Source: Rhizobiales bacterium Ga0077537
GTDB lineage: Bacteria; Pseudomonadota; Alphaproteobacteria; Rhizobiales; Hyphomicrobiaceae
Assembly: GCA_001464955.1 (NCBI GenBank)
Contig: LNEM01000021.1
Coordinates: forward strand, 62,001-126,000
Direction: 5' to 3'
DNA: 64,000 bases
Made by a program: the position numbers and the translations under genes. Shown here piece by piece: positions 41,925-51,125 of the stretch. Positions within the stretch are counted from its first letter, which is position 1. Every line of letters starts with the position of its first letter. Below the pieces are notes generated by a model. It had not been told where the DNA came from. It was given only the letters and a program-made list of their open reading frames with translations, and searched no databases.

Positions 41925-43677
41925 GCCGCGCCGAGAGACGCGCGGCCGGCGCCCGTCCCTGCTCTGGTCGGGCACCGCGACCCAGAAGGCCCGGCTGCTG
42001 TCGGGCCTCGTCCTCGTTCTGTTCGTCACCACCCACCTGCTGAACCACGCCGCGGGCCTCTTCGGTATCGAGCTGATGGACCGCCTCCAGACGTTGCGCT
42101 TCGCCGTCACCCGTTCGCTCCCGGGCGGTCTCGTGCTGGTCACTGCGTCCATGGTGCACATGGTGCTCGGACTGGTCCGCATCTCGGAGCGGCGGACGGC
42201 CCGCATGCCCACGTGGGAGGCGGTCCAGATCGGCACCGGCCTCCTCATTCCGCTGCTGCTGATCGACCACGTCGTCGGCACCCGCGGCGCGTCGCTGCTC
42301 TTCGGCGTCTCCGACTACTATCGTCCCGTCCTGGCCCTCCTCTGGCCCGAGCACGCCATCCGCCAGACCCTGCTGGTGCTCATCGTCTGGACCCATGCCT
42401 GCATCGGCGTCCGCCATTGGCTCGGCATGGCGCCGTGGTTCCCGCGTGCCGCACCCTGGTTGCTCGCCGTGGCCGTCCTGATCCCGGCGCTGGCGCTCGC
42501 CGGGTTCGTGGCCGCCGGGCGCGAGGTCGCGGAGATGACGGCGACGCCCGAGGCCCGCAACCAGCTCATGACGGACTTCCATTTCCCGTCCCCTGCGAGC
42601 CTCGCTCAGCTGGCCCTTGTCTCGACCGCCATGCAGCTCGCCTTTGCGGCAGCGCTCGCCCTGGCCCTTGGCCGCATCGCAGCCCGTCTCGTCATGGACG
42701 GCCGCCGCCCCATGGTGCCGATCACCTACACGGCCGGGCCGGTCGTTTCAGGGACAGTCGGCGCGACCCTGCTCGAGATGAGCCGCGCGGCCGGCGTTCC
42801 GCACGCCTCGATCTGCGGCGGCCGGGCCCGCTGCTCCACATGCCGCGTCCGCGTCGTCGACGGTCTCGCCTCCCTGCCCCCGCCCGAGTTCGCCGAGACG
42901 GTCACCCTCGGCACCATCGGCGCGCCCGATAACGTGCGCCTCGCCTGCCAGATCCGCCCGACGGCTCCATTGACGGTCACCCGCCTCGTCGGGGTGGCGA
43001 CCGCCGCAGGCCGCATCGCCAACGGCGCCAGCGGCGAGGATCGCGGCGTCGAGCGCCGTCTCGCCGTGATGTTCCTCGACATCCGGGGCTTCACGGCGCT
43101 GGCCGAGCATCGCCTGCCCTACGACGTCGTCTTCCTGCTGAACAGCTTCTATGCCCGGATCGGCGCTGCCATCGCCGACGAAGGTGGCTGGATCGACAAA
43201 TACATGGGCGACGGCCTGCTGGCCGTGTTCGGCCGCGACACGGGCGGCACCGAGGGCGCCCGCTCCGCGCTCAATGCCGCTGTCGCCATCGACCGCGCGC
43301 TGGATATCCTGGAGGACGATCTCGCTGGCGAAGGCTACCGGCATCTGGGCGTCGGCATCGGCCTGCACTACGGCCCGCTGGTGCTCGGCCACATCGGCTA
43401 CGGCGAGGCCGCGCGCATGACCGTGATCGGCGCCACGGTCAATCTCGCGAGCCGCCTCGAAGGCGCGACCCGCGAGCGGAATTGCCAGTTGATCGTCTCT
43501 CGCGCCCTGGCCGATGAGGCTGGCTGGGACGGGGATGGCGGCCGTCACGAAGCCATCACCGTCCGCGGCCACGACGTTCCTGTCGAGGTCTTCGTCGTGG
43601 GCCGGGCCCGCGACATGCGCCTCGACACCATGCCTGCCTCCCCTCCGGACGACCTGCCGCGAACGGCCGGCGCCTGA
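41884..43677 (+). CDS. membrane adenylate cyclase with haem-b-type anchor and [2Fe-2S] ferredoxin domain
   Basis: A 597-residue three-part protein. Residues 35-270 hold six hydrophobic helices with His at 51, 55, 92, 129, 171 and 178, resembling a succinate-dehydrogenase-type dihaem anchor. Residues 280-370 form a plant-type ferredoxin domain with Cys 311, 317, 320 and 355. Residues 390-580 form a class III cyclase domain with metal Asp at 399 (FLDIRGFT) and 443 (KYMGDGLLAVFG). This is the architecture described for Sinorhizobium meliloti CyaC, a quinone-responsive cyclase that makes cAMP. The start is uncertain: GTG at 41884 or TTG at 41917, the latter with GGAA upstream. It overlaps the hydrolase gene before it. 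Confidence 0.9.
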   Translation: MSSPTETLGKCLSEPRRETRGRRPSLLWSGTATQKARLLSGLVLVLFVTTHLLNHAAGLFGIELMDRLQTLRFAVTRSLPGGLVLVTASMVHMVLGLVRISERRTARMPTWEAVQIGTGLLIPLLLIDHVVGTRGASLLFGVSDYYRPVLALLWPEHAIRQTLLVLIVWTHACIGVRHWLGMAPWFPRAAPWLLAVAVLIPALALAGFVAAGREVAEMTATPEARNQLMTDFHFPSPASLAQLALVSTAMQLAFAAALALALGRIAARLVMDGRRPMVPITYTAGPVVSGTVGATLLEMSRAAGVPHASICGGRARCSTCRVRVVDGLASLPPPEFAETVTLGTIGAPDNVRLACQIRPTAPLTVTRLVGVATAAGRIANGASGEDRGVERRLAVMFLDIRGFTALAEHRLPYDVVFLLNSFYARIGAAIADEGGWIDKYMGDGLLAVFGRDTGGTEGARSALNAAVAIDRALDILEDDLAGEGYRHLGVGIGLHYGPLVLGHIGYGEAARMTVIGATVNLASRLEGATRERNCQLIVSRALADEAGWDGDGGRHEAITVRGHDVPVEVFVVGRARDMRLDTMPASPPDDLPRTAGA

Positions 43678-43695
43678 TCGGACGCAAGCGAACCT

Positions 43696-44202
43696 TTACT
43701 GCGGCTTGCGCGCCTCGGCCAACGCCTTCTCGGCCGCTTCGCGTGCCTTGACTTCGGCCGCGAGCTTGGCCGTCGCCGCCCTGGCCGCGGCTTCGGCATC
43801 GGCCTTGCCGAACAGGAGCTGACGTGCCTCGTTGCGCAGGGCGTCGAGATCACTCTCCATGGCCTTGGCTGCAGCTTGCGCAGCCGCGAGCGCGGCCTTT
43901 GCCTTGTCCGCCTCGTCGCGCGCCGCCTTGAGGGCGCCGTCGGACGAAGCCGAGCCCTGCTGCAGCTTGGCGAGTTCGGCCTGGACCTTCGCGAGTTGCT
44001 CGCCGGCTGCCTTCTGCGCCGTCTCGACCGTGGTGGACTTGGCGATCGCGGCCTTGAGCTCGGTCTTGGCCTTTTCAAGCTCGGTTGCCACGATACGACC
44101 GCGCTTCACCTCGTCCCCGAGGTTGCTCGATTGCAGGTAGGCATAGAAACCCATCAGGATGGCCGCGGCGGCCAGGAGGATGGTCGTCAACGAACGGTTC
44201 AT
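43696..44202 (-). CDS. membrane-anchored coiled-coil protein of unknown function
   Basis: A 168-residue protein with one N-terminal membrane segment (LTTILLAAAAILMGFYAYL). A long Ala/Lys/Glu-rich coiled coil fills the rest (KAKTELKAAIAKSTTVETAQ and following). It could reach into the periplasm from the inner membrane, but its orientation is not proven. The start MNRSLTTI is chosen because it places the helix at the N-terminus. A GTG 13 codons earlier would add SRSRATLLASPA, and neither has a clear ribosome site. It is on the same strand as chaC but 179 bases away. Confidence 0.65.
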   Translation of the reverse strand: MNRSLTTILLAAAAILMGFYAYLQSSNLGDEVKRGRIVATELEKAKTELKAAIAKSTTVETAQKAAGEQLAKVQAELAKLQQGSASSDGALKAARDEADKAKAALAAAQAAAKAMESDLDALRNEARQLLFGKADAEAAARAATAKLAAEVKAREAAEKALAEARKPQ

Positions 44203-44381
44203 GGCAGGGCTCGCAAGGAGGGTGGCTCGGGATCGTGACACGGTCGGAGGCCGCGCGATGCGAACGTGCCCGCCGGCCGGCGTCGTTTTTATCCGGATCG
44301 GGCCCGCTTGCCACCCCCAACCGACGCCGACCCGTTACCTTTTCATCAATTCGGGTCAAAGCGGCCTCGGATGTGTCCGAT

Positions 44382-45071
44382 TCACCCGCTGGTGATGGCG
44401 ATCCGGTGTCCGAAGCGGCGCTGATCGCCCTTGGGCAACTCCGGAACCAGCGTCGGCCGCCTCGCCCATTCCCGCCGGAGCCCCGCGACACACGACCGAT
44501 GCAGCGTGTCGCCGGCGACGTTTGCCGAGAAACCGGCCGCAAGTGCCATCAGCCGCTCGAGCTGACGCTCCCGGATGGCGAGCTGCCGCAGGTGCTGCAC
44601 CGTGTTGATCAGATAGTCGAGATTGGCCCCCGACCGACCCCGGGCCCCCCGGATGATCCGCGCCTGCCGCTCGAGGGGCATCGGCCCGGTATAGCTCGGA
44701 TGGCACCGCTCGACGGTGTAGGCCAGCGCCTCGACGTGGACGACGCCCACCTCGGCGACGAGCGATAGCGGCACCCGCGCCTCCCGGTAAACGCCGTAGA
44801 TCAGTTCCCGGTCGCGGAGATACTCGAGGACGCCGGCCGCGTCCTTCTCCGCCACCCGATAGGCGATACCGCGGCAAGCCTGCCCCTTGTCGAGGCCGAG
44901 CACGAGCCCCGGCCGCTCCCGCGAGCCCCGATGCACCGTCGACGCGATGCAGAACGCGCGGTGATAGCCGGCGAGTGTCGCCTGCGCCCGCTCGACGAAC
45001 GGAAAATCCGGGCGCCACATGAGTGAGCCGTAGCCGAAAACCCACAGATCCCGGCCGGCGCGCAGCACCAT
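44382..45071 (-). CDS. gamma-glutamylcyclotransferase, ChaC type
   Basis: A 229-residue cytoplasmic enzyme expected to cleave glutathione to 5-oxoproline and Cys-Gly. The substrate-binding loop VFGYGSLMWRPDFPF at residues 11-25 is the ChaC signature (YGSLMW). It is followed by YHRAFCIASTVHRGSRERPG and GIAYRVAEKDAAGVLEYL. The catalytic Glu is expected in the REL or YREARVPL region, not assigned precisely. It begins 9 bases after the tyrA-type gene, so it is part of the hisC-tyrA-chaC operon seen in many Hyphomicrobiales. Confidence 0.92.
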   Translation of the reverse strand: MVLRAGRDLWVFGYGSLMWRPDFPFVERAQATLAGYHRAFCIASTVHRGSRERPGLVLGLDKGQACRGIAYRVAEKDAAGVLEYLRDRELIYGVYREARVPLSLVAEVGVVHVEALAYTVERCHPSYTGPMPLERQARIIRGARGRSGANLDYLINTVQHLRQLAIRERQLERLMALAAGFSANVAGDTLHRSCVAGLRREWARRPTLVPELPKGDQRRFGHRIAITSG

Positions 45072-45080
45072 GTCAGGACC

Positions 45081-46028
45081 TCAGGTCTTGGCCGGCTTCG
45101 TGCTGGCGGCCCCGCCGTCGGGGCGGCCGAAGTTCGGCGCCGCCGTATCCTGCCCCGCCTGGATGATGCCACGCCGCGTCCGCCGGGCCTCGGTGAAGAG
45201 TTCGAACAGCGTCTCCCCGTCCCCGTAGCGGATCGATCGCTGCAGATGGATCAGGTCTTCCGTGAACCGCGCCAGCATCTCGAGCACCGCGTCGCGATTA
45301 TTGAGAAACACGTCGCGCCACATCGTGGGATCGGAGGCCGCGATGCGCGTGAAATCACGGAACCCGCCGGCCGAGAACTTGATCACCTCGCTGTCCGTCA
45401 CCCGCTCGAGATGGCTCGCCGTGTTGACGATGTTGAAGGCGATGAGGTGCGGCACGTGACTGGTGATGGCGAGCACCATGTCGTGATGGTCGGCGTCCAT
45501 CACCTCGACATTCGAGCCGAGCCCCTGCCAGAAGATGCGGAGCTTTTCCGTTGCCGCTGGATCGGTGCCCTCGGGTGGCGTCAGGATGCACCAGCGGTTG
45601 TCGAAGAGTTCGGCGAACCCCGATTCCGGCCCCGAGTGCTCGGTGCCCGCGATCGGGTGTCCCGGCACGAAATGCACACCATCCGGCACCAGCGGCCCGA
45701 CCTCGCGCACCAGCACACCCTTCACCGAGCCGACGTCGGTCAGGATCGCGCCCGGCTTCAGGTGCGCCCCGATCTCTTCCGCCACCCGGACACACGCTCC
45801 GACCGGCACACACAGGATGACGAGATCGGCCTCCTTTACGGCGTCCGCGGCGGTTGCATGAGCGGTACCGATGAGCCCGATCCGGAGCGCGGTCGCGCGC
45901 GTCGCCTCCGTCCGCGCATGACCGACGATCCGCCGCGCGAGACCGGCCCTGCGCATGGCGTGGCTGATCGACGAGCCGATGAGGCCGATGCCGATCAGGG
46001 CAACGGTATCGAAGACGGGCTTGCTCAT
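45081..46028 (-). CDS. prephenate/arogenate dehydrogenase (TyrA/TyrC family)
   Basis: Oxidatively decarboxylates prephenate or arogenate in tyrosine synthesis. This 315-residue protein has the NAD-binding motif VALIGIGLIGSSISHAMRRAG and catalytic-region motifs HPIAGTEHSGPESG and SHVPHLIAFNIVN, then SAGGFRDFTRIA. The substrate (prephenate or arogenate) cannot be settled from motifs. A short C-terminal tail (GGAASTKPAKT) is non-conserved. It is 10 bases downstream of hisC and 9 bases upstream of chaC, in one operon. Confidence 0.93.
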   Translation of the reverse strand: MSKPVFDTVALIGIGLIGSSISHAMRRAGLARRIVGHARTEATRATALRIGLIGTAHATAADAVKEADLVILCVPVGACVRVAEEIGAHLKPGAILTDVGSVKGVLVREVGPLVPDGVHFVPGHPIAGTEHSGPESGFAELFDNRWCILTPPEGTDPAATEKLRIFWQGLGSNVEVMDADHHDMVLAITSHVPHLIAFNIVNTASHLERVTDSEVIKFSAGGFRDFTRIAASDPTMWRDVFLNNRDAVLEMLARFTEDLIHLQRSIRYGDGETLFELFTEARRTRRGIIQAGQDTAAPNFGRPDGGAASTKPAKT

Positions 46029-46038
46029 GCGCCTCTGC

Positions 46039-47157
46039 TCACGCCTTCCCCATGAAGGCGGCGAGCGCCTTGACCACGGTTTTGTTGTCGCTTTCGGTCC
46101 CGATCGTCATGCGCAGCGCATTCGGGAGCCCATAACCCGCCACCCGGCGCATGATGATCCCCTTGGATTTCAGGAATGCATCGGCGGCTGTCGCCGTCCG
46201 CTCGCCCGTCTCCGGGAAGTGGATCAGGATGAAGTTGCCGACGCTCGGCGTCACTTCGAGCCCGAGCTTCTGGATCTCGGCCGTCGTCCACGGCAGCCAT
46301 GTGTCGTTGTGAACAAGCGACGCCTCGACGTGTGCCGTGTCCTCGATCGCCGCGATTCCGGCCGCGATCGCAGGTGCCGTGACGTTGAACGGGCCACGGA
46401 TGCGGTTGAGCACGTCGGCGATCGCGGGCGGGCAGTAAGCCCAGCCGAGCCTCAGCGCCGCGAGACCGTAGATCTTCGAGAACGTCCGCGTCATGACGAC
46501 GTTCTTCTGCGTCGCGACCAGCTCGATCCCGGACTCGTAGTCGTTGCGCCGCACGTATTCTGCATAGGCGGAATCGAGCACGAGGAGCGTATCCGGCCGA
46601 AGCGCCGCGTGGAGCCGCCGCACCTCGCTCATCGGGATGTACGTGCCCGTCGGGTTGTTCGGGTTGTCGAGGAACACGATCTTTGTGCGCGGCGTGAGGG
46701 CGGCGATCATGGCGTCGACGTCGGCCGCGAGGTTCCGGCATTTGACCACGACCGGCTTAGCGCCGTTTCCGAGCGTCACGATCCGGTAGACGAGGAACCC
46801 GTGCTCGGTGAACACGGCTTCGTCGCCGGGGGCGAGGTAGGCGTGCGCCAGCAGATTGAGAAGCTCGTCCGAGCCGCACCCGCACACGATCCGTGCCGGA
46901 TCGAGGCCATAAACGCCGCCGATCGCCTTCCGGAGCGCGAGCGACGCCCCGTCCGGGTAGCGCTCGAGCTCGGAGGCGAGCGCCGTATAGGCCGCGATCG
47001 CCTTCGCTGACGCCCCGAGCGGGGTCTCGTTCGACGACAGCTTGATCGGTTTGAGCCCGCCAGGCACCGAGCTTTCGCCCGGCACGTAGGGGGCGATATC
47101 GAGAATACCGGACTTCGGCTTCGGCTCGGTCAGGGTGGCGGACATCTTGCTGTTCAT
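46039..47157 (-). CDS. hisC: histidinol-phosphate aminotransferase
   Basis: A fold-type I PLP aminotransferase. The 372-residue protein has [11 protein letters not shown] near the N-terminus, [12 protein letters not shown] and [12 protein letters not shown]. The PLP-lysine region is [19 protein letters not shown], where Lys of FSKIYG forms the Schiff base. It may also serve tyrosine/phenylalanine synthesis, given the adjoining tyrA-type gene, as hisC homologues paired with tyrC do. The start MNSKMSATL is chosen, and MSATL four codons later is a close alternative. It is divergent from metX, whose riboswitch leader lies between. Confidence 0.9.
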   Translation of the reverse strand: MNSKMSATLTEPKPKSGILDIAPYVPGESSVPGGLKPIKLSSNETPLGASAKAIAAYTALASELERYPDGASLALRKAIGGVYGLDPARIVCGCGSDELLNLLAHAYLAPGDEAVFTEHGFLVYRIVTLGNGAKPVVVKCRNLAADVDAMIAALTPRTKIVFLDNPNNPTGTYIPMSEVRRLHAALRPDTLLVLDSAYAEYVRRNDYESGIELVATQKNVVMTRTFSKIYGLAALRLGWAYCPPAIADVLNRIRGPFNVTAPAIAAGIAAIEDTAHVEASLVHNDTWLPWTTAEIQKLGLEVTPSVGNFILIHFPETGERTATAADAFLKSKGIIMRRVAGYGLPNALRMTIGTESDNKTVVKALAAFMGKA

Positions 47158-47267
47158 CCGTTCGAAAGGGCAGTCATAGGGGCTGCCCGGAGGCACGACG
47201 CGGGCACGATTGATAGGCCCGCCGCCCTTTGAATGCAAATGCCGGGCAAGCCGCACCCGACACACCC

Positions 47268-47296
47268 TTGACAGGCCCGCGACTCACTCATAACCG
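47268..47296 (+). promoter_or_regulatory. metX: predicted promoter of metX
   Basis: TTGACA (47268-47273), 17 bases, TAACCG (47291-47296). The -35 is perfect while the -10 is weak. The predicted start near 47302 coincides with the first base of the SAM-II aptamer, which supports the assignment. Confidence 0.5.
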
Positions 47297-47299
47297 TTG

Positions 47300-47356
47300 A
47301 CGCGTGGTGATTTGGCCGGCCGGCTTGCAGCCACGTTAAAGAAATCGCTAAACAGG
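47300..47356 (+). promoter_or_regulatory. SAM-II riboswitch (metA-type)
   Basis: The sequence CGTGGTGATTTGGCC (47303-47317), then GGCTTGCAGCCACGTTAAA (47322-47340) and ATCGCTAAA (47344-47352), matches the conserved order of SAM-II aptamers found before metA, metX and metC in alphaproteobacteria. CGTGG and CCACG form the first stem, and the downstream strand completes the pseudoknot that binds S-adenosylmethionine and turns methionine synthesis off. Unlike many SAM-II elements, it is about 110 bases from the start codon rather than beside the ribosome site. Confidence 0.92.
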
Positions 47357-47385
47357 CCGAGAGCGCGACCCGGAAACGGGTCCGT

Positions 47386-47423
47386 CCCGGCCATGCGAGC
47401 GGGGTGGACCGGCCGGGTTTTTT
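47386..47423 (+). terminator. intrinsic terminator in the metX leader, probable SAM-II expression platform
   Basis: CCCGGCC (47386-47392) and GGCCGGG (47411-47417) pair over 7 bases and are followed at once by TTTTTT (47418-47423). The 18-base loop is long. Just upstream is a small GAAA-tetraloop hairpin, ACCCG-GAAA-CGGGT (47368-47381). Placed between the aptamer and metX, this points to control by early transcription termination. Confidence 0.65.
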
Positions 47424-47467
47424 GCTGCGCCATGCCGGGCTCGTCCGGCCGGAGCAGGAGGCGCCGG

Positions 47468-48679
47468 ATGTCGCGTGAATCCCCAGACGTCGTGATGGAG
47501 CAGAGCCTCGACCGGCCGTTGGCCCGATCGAGCGAGATCGACCAGCCGTCGAGCGAGGTCGTGCGCTTCACCGATCAGCCGCTCGTTCTGGATTGCGGCC
47601 AGTCGCTGTCGCCGTTCCAGGTGGCCTATTGCACCTACGGCACGCTAAACGCCGACAGATCGAACGCGATCCTCGTCTGCCATGCCCTGACGGGCGACCA
47701 GTACGTCGCGAGCCGCAACCCCGTGACGGGCAAGCCCGGCTGGTGGGAGATCATGATCGGCCCCGGCAAGCCGATCGATACCGACCGATTCTTCGTCATC
47801 TCCGCGAACATCCTCGGCGGCTGCCTCGGCTCGACCGGCCCCGCCTCCCTCAACCCCGCGACCGGCAAGCCCTACGGCCTCGACTTCCCCGTCATCACCA
47901 TCGGCGACATGGTGAAGGCCCAGGCCCGTCTCATCGACCATCTCGGCATCGAGCAGCTGTTCTCGGTGGTCGGCGGCTCCATGGGCGGCATGCAGGTCCT
48001 CGAGTGGGCCGCCCGCTACAAGCACCGGGTCTTCACAGCGATCCCGATCGCGACCGCGCCGTGGCACTCCGCCCAGAACATCGCCTTCCACGAGGTCGGC
48101 CGTCAGGCCGTGATGGCGGATCCCGATTGGGTCGCCGGCCGCTACGTCGACGAGGGCAAGGTGCCGCGCCGTGGCCTCGCCGTCGCCCGCATGGCCGCCC
48201 ACATCACCTATCTCTCCGAGGAGGCCCTCGAGCGGAAGTTCGGCCGCAGCCTCCAGAACCGCGTCGCCAAGACGTTCTCCTTCAGCGCCGATTTCCAGGT
48301 GGAGAGCTATCTCCGCCATCAGGGCTCGACCTTCGTCGACCGTTTCGACGCCAACAGCTACCTCTACATCACCCGGGCCATGGACTACTTCGACCTCTCG
48401 GCCGACAACGGCGGCAAGCTCGCCAACGCCTTCTACGGCACGCGCACCCGCTTCTGCGTCGTCTCGTTCACGTCGGACTGGCTCTACCCGACCCGCGAGA
48501 GCCGCGAGATCGTGCAGGCCCTGAATGCCGTCGCAGCCAACGTCTCCTTCGTCGAAATCGAGAGCGACAAGGGCCACGACGCCTTCCTGCTGGACGAGCC
48601 CGAGCTGTTCGCGACCGTCCGCGGCTTCCTCGGCGCCGCCGCCAGGAAGCGCGGCCTCCCTCCCGCTGCCGGAGCCTGA
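47468..48679 (+). CDS. metX: homoserine O-acyltransferase MetX
   Basis: Acylates homoserine in the first committed step of methionine synthesis. This 403-residue alpha/beta-hydrolase-fold enzyme has the nucleophile elbow [14 protein letters not shown] with Ser171. The catalytic Asp is expected in FTSDWLYPT and the His in [11 protein letters not shown]. Whether it uses acetyl- or succinyl-CoA cannot be read by eye: alphaproteobacterial MetX proteins include both. AGGAGG lies 6 bases before the ATG. metW follows 3 bases after its stop, and a SAM-II riboswitch controls the operon. Confidence 0.95.
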   Translation: MSRESPDVVMEQSLDRPLARSSEIDQPSSEVVRFTDQPLVLDCGQSLSPFQVAYCTYGTLNADRSNAILVCHALTGDQYVASRNPVTGKPGWWEIMIGPGKPIDTDRFFVISANILGGCLGSTGPASLNPATGKPYGLDFPVITIGDMVKAQARLIDHLGIEQLFSVVGGSMGGMQVLEWAARYKHRVFTAIPIATAPWHSAQNIAFHEVGRQAVMADPDWVAGRYVDEGKVPRRGLAVARMAAHITYLSEEALERKFGRSLQNRVAKTFSFSADFQVESYLRHQGSTFVDRFDANSYLYITRAMDYFDLSADNGGKLANAFYGTRTRFCVVSFTSDWLYPTRESREIVQALNAVAANVSFVEIESDKGHDAFLLDEPELFATVRGFLGAAARKRGLPPAAGA

Positions 48680-48682
48680 CCC

Positions 48683-49321
48683 ATGCTCGCCCGAGACGAG
48701 ACTATGGCCCCGGTCCGCACGTCGCGCGTCGACCACGCGCTGATCGCCAAGATGGTGGCCCGCGGCGCCCGCGTGCTCGACGTCGGCTGCGGCGACGGCG
48801 CCCTGTTGCAGCTCCTCACTGAAACGAAGGACGTCGACGGCCGCGGCATCGAGGTGACCCGCGAGCGCGTCAACGCCTGCGTGGCGCGCGGCCTCTCGGT
48901 CATCCAGGGCGACGCCGACCGCGACCTCGACAAGTATCCCGACAAGGCCTTCGACTACGCCATCTTGTCGCTGACCATTCAGGCCACGCGCCGGCCGAAG
49001 CCCGTGCTCGAGAACCTGCTGCGTATCGGCCGCCACGCCATCGTGTCGTTCCCGAACTTCGGCCACTGGTGGATCCGGAGCCAGCTGCTCGTCACCGGCC
49101 GCATGCCGACGACCGCCAACCTGCCCGAGCCGTGGTACGACAGCCCCGACGCCCACCTCTGCACGATCCGCGATTTCGTGGACCTGTGCGGCACGATCGA
49201 CGCCCGCGTCGAACAGAAGGTCGCGTTCAACGCCTCCGGCAAGCAGCTCGGCAGCTGGCAGCCGCTCTTCGTCCACAACATGCTGGGTGAAAAGGCGGTG
49301 TTCCTGCTGACCCGCGACTGA
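48683..49321 (+). CDS. metW: methionine biosynthesis protein MetW
   Basis: A 212-residue SAM-dependent-methyltransferase-fold protein that works with MetX in proteobacteria. It has the glycine-rich motif VLDVGCGDGALLQLL, with GRGIEVTRE for the ribose-binding acidic residue. The diagnostic SFPNFGHWWIRSQLLVTGRM is found in the middle. It starts 3 bases after metX ends, so translation is coupled. It is convergent with the following methyltransferase gene, 13 bases away. Confidence 0.95.
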   Translation: MLARDETMAPVRTSRVDHALIAKMVARGARVLDVGCGDGALLQLLTETKDVDGRGIEVTRERVNACVARGLSVIQGDADRDLDKYPDKAFDYAILSLTIQATRRPKPVLENLLRIGRHAIVSFPNFGHWWIRSQLLVTGRMPTTANLPEPWYDSPDAHLCTIRDFVDLCGTIDARVEQKVAFNASGKQLGSWQPLFVHNMLGEKAVFLLTRD

Positions 49322-49334
49322 GCGACGAGTCCGT

Positions 49335-50102
49335 TCAGTCCCCGGTCCCGCGCGCTTTCGGGTCGGCCGACGGCTCACGCTGCGTCGAGACGCCCGGGAC
49401 TGGCACCAGTTCGGTGAGCCGCCGCGCCTTCGCCGGCTTGCCGAGCGGCGACATAACTTCCTTGCTGGCCTCGACGATCAGCACGCCCGCGAACGCGGGA
49501 TTGAACCTCGCCCCGAGCCGCTCCAGCGTCATGGCCGAGCGCAGCACGAGACGATTGTCGAGCGGCGGCATGTGCAGCGCCGTGCCCCAGTCGACCGGCG
49601 TGAACAGCGCCTCGGTAAGCAGCCGCTCGAGCTGCGGCCGGCTGTAGGGCCTCCCATGCCCGAACGGCGTCACGTCGAAGCGCGCCCATAGCCCGCGCCG
49701 GTTCGGGACGACGATCAGCAGACGGCCCTCCGGCGCCAGCACCCGCCAGATCTCGCGCAGCAGATACCGGCCCTGATCGCTCGTCTCGAGACAATGCACG
49801 ACCAGCATCAGGTCGATGGAATTGTCGGGCAACGGCAGGTGGTCCTCGTCGACGACGACGGTATGTACGTCCCCCGACGGCGGCCACACGACCGCGCCCT
49901 GCGTCGACGGCATCAAAGCCCCGAGCCGTGCCACCTCGCCCCGGAACGAGCCGAGGAACGGTGACGCGAAGCCGAGCCCCATCAGCGTCTTCCCCGTGCA
50001 CCGCCGCCACCGCGACCGCACGTGATGCGCGATGATGCGGCGCGCGACCGTGCCGAGCGGGCTCGCATAGAAGGTCAGGAGCTGCCTGATATCCGTGTGC
50101 AT
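49335..50102 (-). CDS. class I SAM-dependent methyltransferase
   Basis: A 255-residue protein with a methyltransferase-like core, though the usual N-terminal glycine-rich loop is replaced by MGLGFASPFLGSF. DNSIDLMLVVHCLE and APEGRLLIVVPNRRGLW are the following beta strands. The first 30 residues (QLLTFYASPLGTVARRIIAH) match the group that lies beside gloB in Hyphomicrobiales, and its target is unknown. The start was placed at MHTDIRQLL, without a clear ribosome site. It is divergent from gloB. Confidence 0.85.
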   Translation of the reverse strand: MHTDIRQLLTFYASPLGTVARRIIAHHVRSRWRRCTGKTLMGLGFASPFLGSFRGEVARLGALMPSTQGAVVWPPSGDVHTVVVDEDHLPLPDNSIDLMLVVHCLETSDQGRYLLREIWRVLAPEGRLLIVVPNRRGLWARFDVTPFGHGRPYSRPQLERLLTEALFTPVDWGTALHMPPLDNRLVLRSAMTLERLGARFNPAFAGVLIVEASKEVMSPLGKPAKARRLTELVPVPGVSTQREPSADPKARGTGD

Positions 50103-50299
50103 GGTTGGCACTATAGCATCGCCTTTGGGGACCGTGCCGGCAAGCCCACCCTGGGTGTCCCCACGTTGCAATCGCGACCTCTGCTGCTAGTGTGGCGTCC
50201 GACCGGGTGGAGCGAGTTGACCGCGCCGCTGCCGCCGACGCCGCGCCCGCCGGCACCGGTTCATCCACCCCTTTGACCGTCCCCAACGAGGAGAGTTCC

Positions 50300-51070
50300 G
50301 TGGCCGCGCTTCAGATTCATCAGTTCCCGTGCCTGAGCGACAACTTCGGCGTCCTCATCCACGATCCCGCTACCGGCATGACGGCCTCCATCGACGTGCC
50401 CGATGCCGAGCCCGTCCGCCAGGCGCTCGCCGCGAAGGGCTGGAAGCTCACCCACATCCTCGTCACCCATCACCACGCCGACCATACGCAGGGCGTCCTG
50501 CCTCTGAAATCGCAAACCGGCTGCACCGTGATCGGACCGAAGAACGAGGCGGCGAAGATCAAGGGCCTCGATCGCACCGTCGGCGGCGGCGACAGCTTCG
50601 ACTTCGGCGGCGCAAGGGTCGAGGTGCTCGACACGCCCGGCCACACCGCCGGCCACATCACCTTTTACATCCCCTCGGCCAAGGTGGCCTTCGTCGGCGA
50701 TACGCTGTTCGCCATCGGCTGCGGCCGCGTCATCGAAGGCACCCCTGAGATGATGTGGGAGAGCCTCTCGCGCCTCGCGAAGCTGCCCGGCGACACCACG
50801 ATCTATTGCGGCCACGAGTACACCCAGTCGAACGCCCGCTTCGCGCTCGGCATCGAACCGGGGAACGCCGCCCTCGTCGCCCGCGCCGCCGAAGTCGACA
50901 AACTGCGCGCCGCCGGCAAGCCCACGCTTCCGACGCGCCTCGATGTGGAACTCGAAACGAACCCCTTCCTGCGCCCCCACATCGCCGCGATCCGCAAGCA
51001 GCTCGGCATGGAAACCGCCGCCGACTGGGAAGTGTTCGCCGAAATCCGCGAGCGCAAGAACCGCGGCTAG
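50300..51070 (+). CDS. gloB: hydroxyacylglutathione hydrolase (glyoxalase II)
   Basis: Hydrolyses S-D-lactoylglutathione in methylglyoxal detoxification. In this 256-residue protein the di-metal signature is THHHADHTQG (T-H-x-H-x-D-H). Further ligands are in TPGHTAGHITF, the bridging Asp in FVGDTLFAIGCGR, and a His in YCGHEYTQSN. The C-terminal glutathione-binding region (ETNPFLRPHIAAIRKQLG) is present, which separates GloB from other metallo-beta-lactamase-fold enzymes. The start is a GTG with GAGGAG 6 bases upstream. Confidence 0.95.
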   Translation: MAALQIHQFPCLSDNFGVLIHDPATGMTASIDVPDAEPVRQALAAKGWKLTHILVTHHHADHTQGVLPLKSQTGCTVIGPKNEAAKIKGLDRTVGGGDSFDFGGARVEVLDTPGHTAGHITFYIPSAKVAFVGDTLFAIGCGRVIEGTPEMMWESLSRLAKLPGDTTIYCGHEYTQSNARFALGIEPGNAALVARAAEVDKLRAAGKPTLPTRLDVELETNPFLRPHIAAIRKQLGMETAADWEVFAEIRERKNRG

Positions 51071-51125
51071 GCGGGCGGCGAGCATCGCGATGCGTCCGGC
51101 CCCTCAGCCAACCCAAACCCTCCCC

